A stretch of 64,000 bases of DNA, taken from positions 124,001 through 188,000 of the forward strand of contig NZ_LYPL01000010.1 in NCBI RefSeq assembly GCF_001662075.1, in the 5' to 3' direction. This stretch comes from Rhizobium bangladeshense. Lineage in GTDB: Bacteria; Pseudomonadota; Alphaproteobacteria; Rhizobiales; Rhizobiaceae. The notes beneath the pieces were generated by a model, which saw nothing but the letters and a program-made list of their open reading frames with translations, did not search any database and was not told where the DNA came from. Shown in pieces: positions 9,177 to 17,477 of this stretch. The translations under genes and the position numbers were made by a program. Every line of letters starts with the position of its first letter. Positions within the stretch are counted from its first letter, which is position 1.

Positions 9177-9941
9177 TCACCGCGCCAGCCAGCCCCCGTC
9201 AACCGGCAGTACCGTGCCATGCACATAGTCGGATGCCGACGATGCCAGGAAGACGGCCGCACCGCCGAGTTCATCAGGCTTCCCCCAGCGCCCGGCCGGA
9301 ATGCGGGCCAGAATGGCGGCATTGCGATCCGGATCCTCGCGCAGCGCCGTCGTGTTGTTGGTGACGAAGTAACCCGGCGCGATGGCGTTGACGTTGACGC
9401 CCTTGCTGGCCCATTCGCAGGCAAGCAGCTTGGTCAGGCCGGCAAGCCCGCTTTTCGAGGCGGTATAGGAGGGGATGCGGATGCCACCCTGGAAGGACAG
9501 CAGCGAGGCGATGTTGATGATCTTGCCCCTGCCCTTGTCGACCATGTGGCGGCCGGCCGCCTGCGACAGGAAGAAGGCCGTCTTCAGGTTGACGTCGATC
9601 ACCGCGTCCCAGTCTTCCTCGGTGAAGTCGAGCGCATCGGCGCGGCGGATGATGCCGGCATTGTTGACGAGGATGTCGAGGCCGCCGAAGGTCTGGATGG
9701 CCTCGGCGACGATCGCCTTGACCGGTTCGATGGTGCCGAGATCGGCCTTGATGACATGGAAGCGGCTGCCCGCTTCCTTCACCAATGCTTCGGTTTCGTC
9801 CATCGAGGAGCGCCCGACGGCGACGATCGAGGCGCCAGCCGCGGCCAGCGCGGCCGCGATGGCCTGGCCGATGCCGGTATTGGCGCCGGTGACGACGGCG
9901 GTTTTTCCGGAAAGGTCGAAAGGGTTCGCCACGGTGCTCAC
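9177..9941 (-). CDS. kduD: 2-dehydro-3-deoxy-D-gluconate 5-dehydrogenase (KduD)
   Basis: 254-residue short-chain dehydrogenase. It has the cofactor motif TGANTGIG near residues 18-25, NNAG, the catalytic serine in NIASLLSFQGG and YTASK as the YxxxK pair; the end GTVLPVDGGWLAR is typical. KduD oxidises or reduces at C5 of 2-keto-3-deoxygluconate in pectin/polyuronate catabolism, acting in the cytoplasm after KduI. The start overlaps the kduI stop by four bases, which signals translational coupling. The adjacent kduI makes the KduD assignment much stronger than SDR homology alone would. Confidence 0.93.
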   Translation of the reverse strand: MSTVANPFDLSGKTAVVTGANTGIGQAIAAALAAAGASIVAVGRSSMDETEALVKEAGSRFHVIKADLGTIEPVKAIVAEAIQTFGGLDILVNNAGIIRRADALDFTEEDWDAVIDVNLKTAFFLSQAAGRHMVDKGRGKIINIASLLSFQGGIRIPSYTASKSGLAGLTKLLACEWASKGVNVNAIAPGYFVTNNTTALREDPDRNAAILARIPAGRWGKPDELGGAAVFLASSASDYVHGTVLPVDGGWLAR

Positions 9942-10774
9942 CTCAGATCCGCAATGGCGATATGATCCATGTCGGTGAAGCTCTTATTGTCGCCGGCCAT
10001 CGCCCAGATGAAGCTGTAGTTCTTGGTGCCGGCGCCCGAATGGATCGACCAGGGCGGCGAGATGACTGCCTGTTCGTTGGCGACGAGCATATGCCGGGTC
10101 TGCTGCGGCTCGCCCATGAAGTGGAAGACGCGCTGCTCGGCTTCGAGATCGAAATAGAGATAGGCTTCCATGCGCCGGTCATGCGTATGGGCCGGCATGG
10201 TGTTCCAGACGCTGCCCGGCTCGATCATGGTGAAGCCCAGGGTGAGCTGGCAGGACTGGCAGACGTCGGGATGGATGAACTGGTAGATCGACCGCTTGTT
10301 GGCCGTCGCGGCTTCGCCCGGCGTCAGGTGGCGGGCCTTTTCGCGGGTGAGCAGCACGGTGGGGTGCGTTTGATGCGCAGGCGTCGAGACCAGATAAAAC
10401 TTGGCCGGATTGGCGGCATCGACGCTTTCGAACCTGACGTCCTTGGCGCCCTTGCCGGCATAGAGGCAATCATATTTGGCAAGTTCGTAGCTGGTGCCGT
10501 CGACGATGATGCGGCCGGCGCCGCCAATGTTCAGCGCACCGAGTTCACGCTCGGCGAGGAAGGTTTCCTGTCCGATCGCTGTCGGCGCCGTAAGCGTCAG
10601 CCCGGTGCCGAGCGGAGTGGCGCCGCCGATGACCATGCGGTCGTAATGGGAATAGGTCAGCCGGATCTCGCCGCCTTCGAAGAGGGTTTCCACCAGAAAG
10701 TGACGCCGCAGCGTTTCGGTGTCGTAACTGCGCACGGCCTCGGGGTGGGAGGCGTGCCTCACGTCGATCTGCAT
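9938..10774 (-). CDS. kduI: 5-dehydro-4-deoxy-D-glucuronate isomerase (KduI)
   Basis: 278 residues, the usual length for KduI. The protein begins with DVRHASHPEAVRSYDTETLRRHF and has the cupin metal ligands in MPAHTHDRRMEAYLYFD and PPWSIHSGAGTKNYSFIW. It isomerises 4-deoxy-5-keto-uronate to 2,5-diketo-3-deoxygluconate in the cytoplasm, upstream of KduD. It is the first gene of the kduI-kduD-gntR operon. The only operator-like site in its leader is the FadR-type palindrome at 10879-10889. Confidence 0.95.
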   Translation of the reverse strand: MQIDVRHASHPEAVRSYDTETLRRHFLVETLFEGGEIRLTYSHYDRMVIGGATPLGTGLTLTAPTAIGQETFLAERELGALNIGGAGRIIVDGTSYELAKYDCLYAGKGAKDVRFESVDAANPAKFYLVSTPAHQTHPTVLLTREKARHLTPGEAATANKRSIYQFIHPDVCQSCQLTLGFTMIEPGSVWNTMPAHTHDRRMEAYLYFDLEAEQRVFHFMGEPQQTRHMLVANEQAVISPPWSIHSGAGTKNYSFIWAMAGDNKSFTDMDHIAIADLR

Positions 10775-10878
10775 GTCAATTTTCCTTCAGCTTCATTGTC
10801 GTCAGGCGGTACCGCTATTGCGGAAAGCTGGTCATATCAGAGGTTCTCCGCTGCGGTGGTATCCGTCTGGTTACATAG

Positions 10879-10889
10879 TTGTACGACAA
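10879..10889. promoter_or_regulatory. Candidate FadR-subfamily GntR operator upstream of kduI
   Basis: TTGTACGACAA fits the FadR-subfamily half-site consensus TNGTNNNACNA exactly. It lies about 105 bases before the kduI start codon, in front of an operon whose third gene is a FadR-type GntR regulator. Autoregulation of the operon by that protein is the simplest reading. Confidence 0.6.
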
Positions 10890-11043
10890 GTTCGGTGTCA
10901 ACAGCTTTGTCCGCGAGTGGCCGATGAGAGCGAGGCGGCAAGAGCATTCAAGCAGAGTTGAGAACGGACAGGAGAATTTGCCTGCGATTGAAGAGGAATT
11001 CCCATTGCAAGCGGCCGCTTTCGGCGCGGTCCGGTGGCCAAAA

Positions 11044-11082
11044 CGAAAAAGCCTGCCGCGGGAGGAGGTGCGGCAGGCTTTT
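11044..11082 (-). terminator. Rho-independent terminator ending the sRNA
   Basis: A perfect 10-bp GC-rich stem (11050-11059 with 11070-11079) carries a loop that is itself an anti-SD motif. On the minus strand it is followed by a run of five T. A-rich and T-rich flanks on both sides mean it could also work on the plus strand. Confidence 0.88.
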
Positions 11083-11200
11083 CGAAAAGAACCGAACGAC
11101 AGCTGGGAGGAGGAGTGCTGCCGTTCCCGCAAGCGACCCTGGGAGGAGGATGGGCGCCTGCATATCGAAGGGATGCGGGAGGAGATGCATCGCTTCGATA
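11045..11200 (-). ncRNA. sRNA with four anti-Shine-Dalgarno hairpins (cuckoo / CcsR / alpha-r14-like)
   Basis: Read on the minus strand, four consecutive stem-loops each expose a CTCCTCCC or CCTCCTCCC loop. Plus-strand loop positions are 11177-11184, 11141-11150, 11105-11115 and 11060-11068. Stems pair 11164-11176 with 11187-11199, 11133-11139 with 11152-11157, 11094-11103 with 11117-11126 (10 bp, one G-U), and 11050-11059 with 11070-11079 (10 bp, perfect). The last stem is followed by five T and is a Rho-independent terminator. A promoter-like TTATCA (11230-11235), 17-base spacer and TATGAT (11207-11212) place the start near 11200. Transcript is about 155 nt. The loop motif and terminator match the anti-SD sRNA families of alphaproteobacteria. 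The DUF1127 gene just upstream matches the CcaF1-CcsR arrangement of Rhodobacter. Confidence 0.85.
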
Positions 11201-11206
11201 GAAATA

Positions 11207-11235
11207 ATCATACTTATTTTATGCCCAGTTGATAA
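11207..11235 (-). promoter_or_regulatory. Promoter of the anti-SD sRNA
   Basis: TTATCA at 11230-11235 and TATGAT at 11207-11212 on the minus strand are separated by 17 bases, a sigma70-like arrangement. The predicted start falls at about 11200, exactly where the first hairpin begins. Confidence 0.6.
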
Positions 11236-11275
11236 GCATTTCTTTGCAATGCAGCCATGCATTATGCGAAATGCT
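11235..11275. repeat. 41-bp interrupted palindrome between DUF1127 gene and sRNA
   Basis: Outer arms AGCATTTC (11235-11242) and GAAATGCT (11268-11275) are perfect 8-bp complements. Inner arms AATGCA (11248-11253) and TGCATT (11258-11263) surround a 4-base loop. One edge touches the sRNA -35 box, so it may be a protein-binding site or a processing hairpin in a read-through transcript from the DUF1127 gene. Confidence 0.6.
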
Positions 11276-11302
11276 CATGGCTGGCAGGCACTGCACAAGC
11301 AA

Positions 11303-11329
11303 AGCGCCCGCTCGGGAGAAGCAGGCGCT
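11303..11329 (-). terminator. Hairpin after the DUF1127 gene, weak terminator or processing stem
   Basis: A 9-bp stem with one G-U pair (11303-11311 with 11321-11329) lies 35 bases after the DUF1127 stop on the minus strand. The loop reads TTCTCCCGA, itself containing CTCCC. Only a short TTT follows, so termination may be partial and allow read-through into the sRNA. Confidence 0.5.
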
Positions 11330-11363
11330 GGGCAAGGCTCGAAGGTGGTCGTCTGTGAGGCCG

Positions 11364-11510
11364 TTAGCGGCCGATGGCTGCACGGGCGATGTTGCGGATT
11401 TCGCCGCGGCCGATGCCGAGGTCGTCCAGTTCGCGCGTAGTCATACGGCCCAGTTCAGCGACCGTCTGACGGTACTTGCGCCAATTGTTGAAAGAGCGTG
11501 CGACGTTCAT
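11364..11510 (-). CDS. Small arginine-rich DUF1127 protein (CcaF1-like)
   Basis: 48 residues: starts MNVARSFNNWRKYRQ, contains RMTTRELDDLGIGRGEI, and ends in AAIGR. This is the DUF1127/YjiS pattern of an Arg-rich helix followed by a conserved (T/S)xREL-DLG-xR segment. An AGGGGAT ribosome site precedes the ATG. In Rhodobacter sphaeroides a DUF1127 protein (CcaF1) is encoded with the CcsR anti-SD sRNAs and binds RNA. In Agrobacterium, DUF1127 proteins affect phosphate control. Here the anti-SD sRNA starts 164 bases downstream on the same strand, so an RNA-linked role is a strong candidate, though this is inference from synteny. Confidence 0.9.
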   Translation of the reverse strand: MNVARSFNNWRKYRQTVAELGRMTTRELDDLGIGRGEIRNIARAAIGR

Positions 11511-11695
11511 GATGATCCCCTTTCCGTGGGCTTTCGAAGCCTAGCTGCCAGTCCTTGGCGCTTCGTTTGCTTCGATGAGCCGTATATAATATGAGAACCG
11601 CGATTGTTGCAGCGCCAATGCATCACTGCACCTATGCGGCCTTTGCATGGGTCGTGTTCAGGAGGGGGTTGTTCAGGATCCCAACCGCTTCGCGG

Positions 11696-12676
11696 TCAGA
11701 GTTTGAAACGATCGAAGGCCGTCAGCCGCACGGTCGGTGGATCCGCCTCTCTCCATCGGTAGATTTCTGAGCGCAGATAGGAGAGTTCGTCACCGAGGTC
11801 GTCTTCGCCGACTTCGATCCACCAGGACTTCAGGCGGCCGTCGCTTCCGTCAGACCAGCGATAGCCCCTCGCCTTCAGATGGTCCTTCATTTCGAACGGG
11901 CTGTGTTCGGCGAAGATGCGGATGCGCGAGCGCTGGCTTGCCCGGTAGAGCTCGGCAAAGGGGCTTTCACCTTCACCTTGCTGCCGGTCGAGGATTTCCA
12001 GAAGCGCGTGGCAGTCGTCCACCGCGCGATGGCCCTCATGAAAATAACCGGCCTGGCCGACGAGATAACCGAGCTTGGTGCCTTCGAAGCCGCGCGCGCT
12101 CCAGTCGATTTCCGACACCGAACATGCCCAGGCCTTGCCGGTGAAGAGCGGCGAGAAGGCCTCGCAGAACGGCCGGTCGAAACCGGCATTGTGGGCGATG
12201 ATCAGATCGGCAGGTTCGATCAGATCGCTGAGCGATCTGATGTCGATCACCTGTCCTTCGACCATCGTATCGGTGATCCCCGTCAGCCGGGTGACTTCGG
12301 GCGGGATCGGCCGCGACGGCTGCTGCAGGCCGCCATAGATGCCGACGATATCGCCGACCGTGCCGTCGTCGGCGAAGGTAAAGGCGACGGCGCCGATTTC
12401 GATGATCTCGTCGCTGCGATGGTTGAGGCCCGTCGTCTCCGTGTCGAGAACGACGCCGAGCCGCGAAAATTGCGGCCGCCTGACCGAGGCAATCGGTCGG
12501 GCGGTCAATTTCCTCAGGATGCGATAGTTGCCGCTCTCCTCGAGCGTGCGCGCCATGTCTTCATCGGACCGGCCGGCCGGCTCCAACGGCGGGCGGCGCG
12601 ATGGAGCGCGCGCCTTGGCGGCCGCCGGCGATGCCTTGGCAAACATGTCGAGTTGCGAATCTATCTGCACGCTCAT
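11696..12676 (-). CDS. DEDDh 3'-5' exonuclease (DnaQ/epsilon-like)
   Basis: 326 residues. The exonuclease domain occupies about residues 70-240 with ExoI VVLDTETTGLNH, ExoII IAHNAGFDRPF and ExoIII HRAVDDCHALLEIL, giving the D-E-D-D-H set. The C-terminal ~90 residues (IFAEHSPFEMKDHLKARGYRW onward) form an extra conserved segment found in alphaproteobacterial members. It is not the replicative epsilon subunit, which is shorter and chromosomal; a nuclease in repair or RNA/DNA turnover is more likely. Start ATG at 12676 gives a natural N-terminus, MSVQIDSQLDMF. Confidence 0.9.
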   Translation of the reverse strand: MSVQIDSQLDMFAKASPAAAKARAPSRRPPLEPAGRSDEDMARTLEESGNYRILRKLTARPIASVRRPQFSRLGVVLDTETTGLNHRSDEIIEIGAVAFTFADDGTVGDIVGIYGGLQQPSRPIPPEVTRLTGITDTMVEGQVIDIRSLSDLIEPADLIIAHNAGFDRPFCEAFSPLFTGKAWACSVSEIDWSARGFEGTKLGYLVGQAGYFHEGHRAVDDCHALLEILDRQQGEGESPFAELYRASQRSRIRIFAEHSPFEMKDHLKARGYRWSDGSDGRLKSWWIEVGEDDLGDELSYLRSEIYRWREADPPTVRLTAFDRFKL

Positions 12677-12791
12677 CGGACCTGTATGTCACGCAAATGC
12701 GGTTTAATCCACCGCGCGAGGCGCTATCCCCAGCCCTTGCCTTTTGTGGACATCGAAGTTTAGCTGGGCATGCGCAGCCAAAGGAGAAGAC

Positions 12792-14060
12792 ATGTCTGGT
12801 GACAGCGGCAAGGGGGCCGACGAGGATATCGTCATCATCGGCGCCGGTGCTGCCGGCATTGCTGCTGCCCGCCGCCTGCAGGTAATCCGTCCGGACCTTT
12901 CGATCCTTCTGCTAGAAGCCGGTGATCGTCTTGGCGGCCGGGCCTGGACGGTCGGACTGGCGGGAGCATCCGACATGGCGCTCGATCTCGGCTGCGGCTG
13001 GCTTCACGGGGCGCGGACCAATGCCTGGACGGCGATTGCCGAGGAGGTGGGACTGACGGTCGACCGCACGCCGGCGCCCTGGAACGGCGGGCGGCGGCTT
13101 CAGCGGGATGGCGCCGACATCCATGCTGCGCAGGAGGCGATCGGCGGCTATTTCGAGCGCCTCGACAGCCATGAAGGCGATGATACCGATCTGGCCGCGA
13201 TGCTTGAACCCTGCAATGCCTGGAACGGCCAGATCCGGGCAATCGGCACCTACATCACCGGCGCCGAACTGGAACGGTCTTCGGTCGTCGACTATAACAG
13301 ATATGACCCAGGCCCTGGCCCCGACTGGCGGGTGCGTCAGGGCTATGGAACCTTGATCTCGCTCTATGGCAGGCCGGTTCCGGCAAGGCTCGGCGTCGAG
13401 GTCAGGCGTATCGAGCATCGCCATGCCGGCCGGATCGGCATCGAGACGAGCCAAGGCGTGCTGAGCGCCCGCGCCGTGCTCGTAACCGTTTCGACGAATA
13501 TGCTTGCCGCTGAAAAGATCGCCTTCGATCCGCCCTTGCCTGACAAAACCGAGGCCGCCGCTCGTTTGCCGCTCGGACTTGCCGACAAACTCTTCCTCGG
13601 TCTCGCGCATCCGCAGGCGCTGCCGGCCGATACGCATATGCTCGGTTCCATCAGCCGCGGCGCCACCGGCACCTATCAGCTCAGGCCGTTGGGGGCTGCC
13701 GCCGTCGAAGCCTATTTTGCCGGCGATCTCGCCCATGATCTGGAACGGGAGGGCAGACAGGCTGCCTTCTCCTTTGCCGCCGATGAACTGTCGGCGGAAT
13801 TCGGCGCGGATATCCGCCGGGAATTGTCGCTGGCGGCGATCTCGGCCTGGGCCGCGGAACCCTATATCGGCGGCTCCTATTCCTATGCCCAGCCCGGCGC
13901 CTCCGATCTGCGCGGCGTGCTCGCCGCGCCACATGATGGGCGGATTTTCTTTGCCGGAGAAGCCTGCTCGCATTCGCGTTATTCGACGGCGCACGGGGCC
14001 TACGAGACCGGCGTCGCCGCAGCCGATCAGATCGCCGGCTCGTTATCGAAAAATCCGTAA
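12792..14060 (+). CDS. Flavin-containing amine oxidase
   Basis: About 422 residues. It starts at ATG 12792, with AAGGAG five bases upstream; the open frame from 12744 has no such signal. The FAD dinucleotide-binding motif IVIIGAGAAGIAAARRL lies near residues 14-30, followed by LLEAGDRLGGRAWT as in monoamine/polyamine oxidases. The C-terminal FAD contact is FFAGEACSHSRYSTAHGAYETG. It should oxidise a primary or secondary amine in the cytoplasm; the substrate is unknown. It lies outside the methylamine operons and has no evident regulator beside it. Confidence 0.88.
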   Translation: MSGDSGKGADEDIVIIGAGAAGIAAARRLQVIRPDLSILLLEAGDRLGGRAWTVGLAGASDMALDLGCGWLHGARTNAWTAIAEEVGLTVDRTPAPWNGGRRLQRDGADIHAAQEAIGGYFERLDSHEGDDTDLAAMLEPCNAWNGQIRAIGTYITGAELERSSVVDYNRYDPGPGPDWRVRQGYGTLISLYGRPVPARLGVEVRRIEHRHAGRIGIETSQGVLSARAVLVTVSTNMLAAEKIAFDPPLPDKTEAAARLPLGLADKLFLGLAHPQALPADTHMLGSISRGATGTYQLRPLGAAAVEAYFAGDLAHDLEREGRQAAFSFAADELSAEFGADIRRELSLAAISAWAAEPYIGGSYSYAQPGASDLRGVLAAPHDGRIFFAGEACSHSRYSTAHGAYETGVAAADQIAGSLSKNP

Positions 14061-14277
14061 CTGTCGCCCACCCGCGGGAATATGTTTTCCCACTTGTGGC
14101 ACGGGCAGGATTGGTTATGCTGCCCTCGCCCCTGCGCTGGATGAGCCCAGGGCGCCATACGTCATCCGGCGGCAGAGGCCGCCTCAAGCTCGATATTGTC
14201 ATTAGATTGCGGAAGCCCCGGCTTCTACCCCGGCGATTTTGCGCGTCGGCTGCGGGCATCCGCATGAGGAGGAATAA

Positions 14278-15309
14278 ATGGATTATCGCAAGCTCGGTCC
14301 CAGCGGGGCCGTCGTCACCGCCTATTGCCTGGGCACCATGACCTTCGGCGCGGAGGCCGACGAGACGGCCTCGCATAAGCTGCTCGACGATTATTTCGCC
14401 TGGGGCGGCAATTTCATCGATACCGCCGATGTCTACAGCGCCGGCAAGTCGGAAGAGATCATCGGCCGCTGGCTGAAGGCGCGCCCGACCGAGGCCCGCC
14501 AGGCGATCGTCGCCACCAAGGGCCGGTTTCCGATGGGCAACGGACCCAATGATATCGGCCTGTCGCGCCGGCATCTAGGCCAGGCGCTCGACGATTCGCT
14601 GCGCCGCCTCGGTCTCGAACAGATCGACCTCTACCAGATGCATGCCTGGGACGCGCTGACGCCGATCGAAGAGACGCTTCGTTTCCTCGACGATGCGGTT
14701 TCATCCGGCAAGATCGGCTATTACGGCTTCTCCAACTATGTCGGCTGGCACATCGCCAAGGCGTCGGAGATTGCCAAGGCGCGCGGTTATACGCGTCCGG
14801 TGACGCTGCAGCCGCAATACAGCCTGCTCGCGCGCGACATCGAGCTCGAAATCGTCGCGGCCTGCCAGGACGCCGGCATGGGCCTCTTACCCTGGTCGCC
14901 GCTCGGCGGCGGCTGGCTGACCGGCAAGTACAAGCGCGACGAGATGCCGACCGGCTCCACCCGCCTCGGCGAGAACCCCAATCGCGGCAGCGAATCCTAT
15001 GCGCCGCGCAATGCCCAGGAACGCACCTGGGCGATCATCGGCGCTGTGGAGGAGATCGCCCGGGCGCGCGGCGTCAGCATGGCGCAGGTGGCGCTCGCCT
15101 GGACGGCGGCCCAGCCGGCCGTCACCTCGGTCATTCTCGGCGCCCGCACGCCCGAGCAGCTCGCCGACAATCTCGGCGCGATGAAGCTTGAGCTTTCCAA
15201 GGAAGAGATGGCCAGGCTCAACGAGGTGAGCGCTCCCCAGCCTCAGGATTATCCCTACGGCAAGGGCGGCATCAATCAGCGCTTTCGCAAGATCGAAGGC
15301 GGCCGCTGA
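14278..15309 (+). CDS. Aldo/keto reductase
   Basis: 343 residues with an excellent GAGGAGG ribosome site. AKR landmarks include MDYRKLGPSGAVVTAYCLGTMTFG, the catalytic Asp/Tyr segment NFIDTADVYSAGKSEEIIG and the NADPH-binding end VTSVILGARTPEQLADNLGAMK. It is a soluble NAD(P)H-dependent carbonyl reductase of the YghZ/Tas-like group; its natural substrate is not apparent. It stands alone between the amine oxidase and a convergent permease. Confidence 0.92.
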   Translation: MDYRKLGPSGAVVTAYCLGTMTFGAEADETASHKLLDDYFAWGGNFIDTADVYSAGKSEEIIGRWLKARPTEARQAIVATKGRFPMGNGPNDIGLSRRHLGQALDDSLRRLGLEQIDLYQMHAWDALTPIEETLRFLDDAVSSGKIGYYGFSNYVGWHIAKASEIAKARGYTRPVTLQPQYSLLARDIELEIVAACQDAGMGLLPWSPLGGGWLTGKYKRDEMPTGSTRLGENPNRGSESYAPRNAQERTWAIIGAVEEIARARGVSMAQVALAWTAAQPAVTSVILGARTPEQLADNLGAMKLELSKEEMARLNEVSAPQPQDYPYGKGGINQRFRKIEGGR

Positions 15310-15337
15310 ACCTTTCGGCCTAGTTTTTGCAACGACA

Positions 15338-15364
15338 CCGTCCGCTTCCTGCCGAAGCGGACGG
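15338..15364. repeat. Perfect 11-bp hairpin after the aldo/keto reductase gene
   Basis: CCGTCCGCTTC and GAAGCGGACGG surround a 5-base loop, 28 bases after the stop codon. No T-tract follows on either strand, so it may protect the transcript end rather than terminate by itself. Confidence 0.55.
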
Positions 15365-15396
15365 ATCATTCGCCGATGTCAGGGCCACATCAATGC

Positions 15397-15423
15397 AAAA
15401 AGCCGCCATGTTTCCATGGCGAC
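15397..15423 (-). terminator. Rho-independent terminator of the APC permease gene
   Basis: On the minus strand GTCGCCATG pairs with CATGGCGGC (one T-G wobble) around a GAAA loop and is followed by five T. It lies just downstream of the permease stop at 15445. Confidence 0.8.
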
Positions 15424-15444
15424 TCTTCGGCCTTGGGAGGCTAT

Positions 15445-17229
15445 TCAGGCCGGGAGCTGGAAGAACCAGTTTGCGATCAGGACGATCGCGAGGCCCCCTG
15501 CGAGTGCGAGATAGGGCAGCATGCCGGCTTTTCTGACCCCGAGATCCTGGCCGATGAGGCCGAGATCCTCCATCGCGCCGGCCGGGAACTTGCCGCCGTC
15601 GCGAACATAGTGGCGATAGGCGAAAACCGGCAGGATCAGAGCTGCGAAGATGAAGCCAACCCAGAGTGCGTTGGAGTAACCCCAGACCTTGGCGCCGGCG
15701 CCGAGGAAGAGCGCGTTGACGAAGGCGAGCACGGTGTTGAGGCCGATCAGCCAGCTCGGTGCCTTCCAGGGGCGTTCGATATGGCCGGAATCCATCCGGT
15801 GGATCCAGCCGGAATTGAGGTTCAGGAAGTTGAAGATGATGTAGCCCACATTCGAGACGGCGAGCACGAAGAAGTAACCGCCGACGTCGGAAGCGATCGC
15901 CAGAAGGAAGAGATTGAAGGCGAAATCGGTCCACATCGCCCGTGTCGGGGCGCCGTGCTCGTTGGCGTGGTCGAGATATTTCGGCAGCCAGCCGTCCTTC
16001 GAACCCTGGTAGAGCGTTCGCGACGAACCGGCCATCGCCGTCATGATGGCGAGGAAGAGCGCCAGGATCATCAAGACGACGAGCAACTGGGTGATCACCC
16101 GGCCGGCGCCGATCAGGCCGCCAAGCGCTTCGGCGACGCCCGTGCCGTCGACGATGCCGGGGGCCAGCATGCCGGCATGGCCGAGAACGCCCTGGAACGC
16201 GAAGGGCACCAGGAAGAAGAACAGGCAGCAGGCAAGGCCGGAATAGAAGATTGCCTTGAAGGTGTCGGTCTTCGGGTTCTTCAGTTCACGGGTGTAGCAG
16301 ACGGCCGTCTCGAAGCCGTAGGTCGACCAAGCGGCGATATAAAGGCCGCCGAGAAACAGCGTCCAGCCGCCATTGCTCCAGGTGCCGTCGCTGGCGGCAT
16401 AGGCCGCCGTTGGCGGCACGAGGCCGGTGACGTTCGCGGAAACGATCTGGCCGCTGATGATCGGATAGAGGCCGATGATCAGCAGCGGGACCAGCACGAT
16501 GATCGCCAGCCATTTCTGCACGCTTGCCGTTTCCGAGATGCCGCGATGCTGGATCGCAAAGATGATCAGCATCAGGATGCCGCCGATGAAAAAGGTGGCG
16601 TTGATGTTGGCGGTGGCGAGGTAGGGAATGCTGAAGCTTGCGAGCGACCAGGTGCGGATCGCCGGCGTCAGAGCGGCCACACCATCGGCGCCGAGCAGCG
16701 CCTTGACGGCGTCATCCGGCGTCGTGCCGGCATGGGCTGCGATATATTCGGCGACGCGGGGGCTGTCGGCCGTAACGGAAGCCGCATGTGCTGCGATCCA
16801 GTCGAGGACGATCTGCGAATCCGCCGCCGGAATCGGGAAGAATGCATTGAGAATATAACCGGCGGCGATGGCACAACCGAGCGACAGCACGGGCGACCAG
16901 GCAAACCAGTTGCACCAGACCGACAGCGGCGCGATGAACTTCGAATAGCGCAGCCAGGCGGTGGCGCCGTAGACGGAGGCCCCGCCGGATTTATTGCCGA
17001 ACATGCCGGCGATCTCGGCGTAGGTGAAGGACTGCAGGAAACCCATCACCATCGAGATGATCCAAACGACGAAGGCGAGCTTGCCCGTCGTGCCTGCGAT
17101 GCCGCCAATGGAGAAGAGAACGAGCGGCGGCACGCCCGCGGCCACCCAGAATGCGCCCTTCCAGTCGAGTGCGCGTATAAGCTTACCTTCGGTGCCGGAT
17201 GCAATTCCGGCCTCCACAATATCTGTCAT
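15445..17229 (-). CDS. APC-superfamily amino acid/amine permease
   Basis: 594 residues with about twelve to thirteen hydrophobic segments and APC landmarks such as GIAGTTGKLAF, LQSFTYAEIAGMFGNKSGGASVYGA and MAGSSRTLYQGSKDGWLPKYL. A larger loop after the fourth segment is longer than in many APC proteins. It is an inner-membrane secondary transporter. The gene is divergent from tdm across about 250 bases and sits next to the methylated-amine pathway, so uptake of TMA, TMAO or a related amine is a plausible but unproven role. Start ATG 17229 has GGGGAA upstream. Confidence 0.88.
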   Translation of the reverse strand: MTDIVEAGIASGTEGKLIRALDWKGAFWVAAGVPPLVLFSIGGIAGTTGKLAFVVWIISMVMGFLQSFTYAEIAGMFGNKSGGASVYGATAWLRYSKFIAPLSVWCNWFAWSPVLSLGCAIAAGYILNAFFPIPAADSQIVLDWIAAHAASVTADSPRVAEYIAAHAGTTPDDAVKALLGADGVAALTPAIRTWSLASFSIPYLATANINATFFIGGILMLIIFAIQHRGISETASVQKWLAIIVLVPLLIIGLYPIISGQIVSANVTGLVPPTAAYAASDGTWSNGGWTLFLGGLYIAAWSTYGFETAVCYTRELKNPKTDTFKAIFYSGLACCLFFFLVPFAFQGVLGHAGMLAPGIVDGTGVAEALGGLIGAGRVITQLLVVLMILALFLAIMTAMAGSSRTLYQGSKDGWLPKYLDHANEHGAPTRAMWTDFAFNLFLLAIASDVGGYFFVLAVSNVGYIIFNFLNLNSGWIHRMDSGHIERPWKAPSWLIGLNTVLAFVNALFLGAGAKVWGYSNALWVGFIFAALILPVFAYRHYVRDGGKFPAGAMEDLGLIGQDLGVRKAGMLPYLALAGGLAIVLIANWFFQLPA

Positions 17230-17477
17230 CGGCGAAATTCCCCATTCGATTGTTCCGGACGTATCTCTGTACGTCTCCCTGAACGTGTCTCCCTGACAGT
17301 CTCAAGCCGCTCGGATGATTTTGGCGATCCGCGCTCCCGACGGATTCTCCGAGTCTGAACTCTTGATACATAGTGAAGATATTTTCTTTTTAGTCAATAT
17401 CCCTTTACTTTCCACAGGCATTTTGTAACCTGTATGGGTGCATGCCGGAGAGCATGCCGATCCCCCAAGAGGGCAGA

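Noticed and set aside
10879..11262. Open frames on both strands over the sRNA region
   Set aside because: They run through the four-hairpin RNA and its promoter, with low-complexity Arg/Glu-rich products and no family match; the hairpin pattern explains the sequence better.
15338..15364. Perfect hairpin as a Rho-independent terminator for the aldo/keto reductase
   Set aside because: There is no T-tract on either side; kept only as a hairpin.
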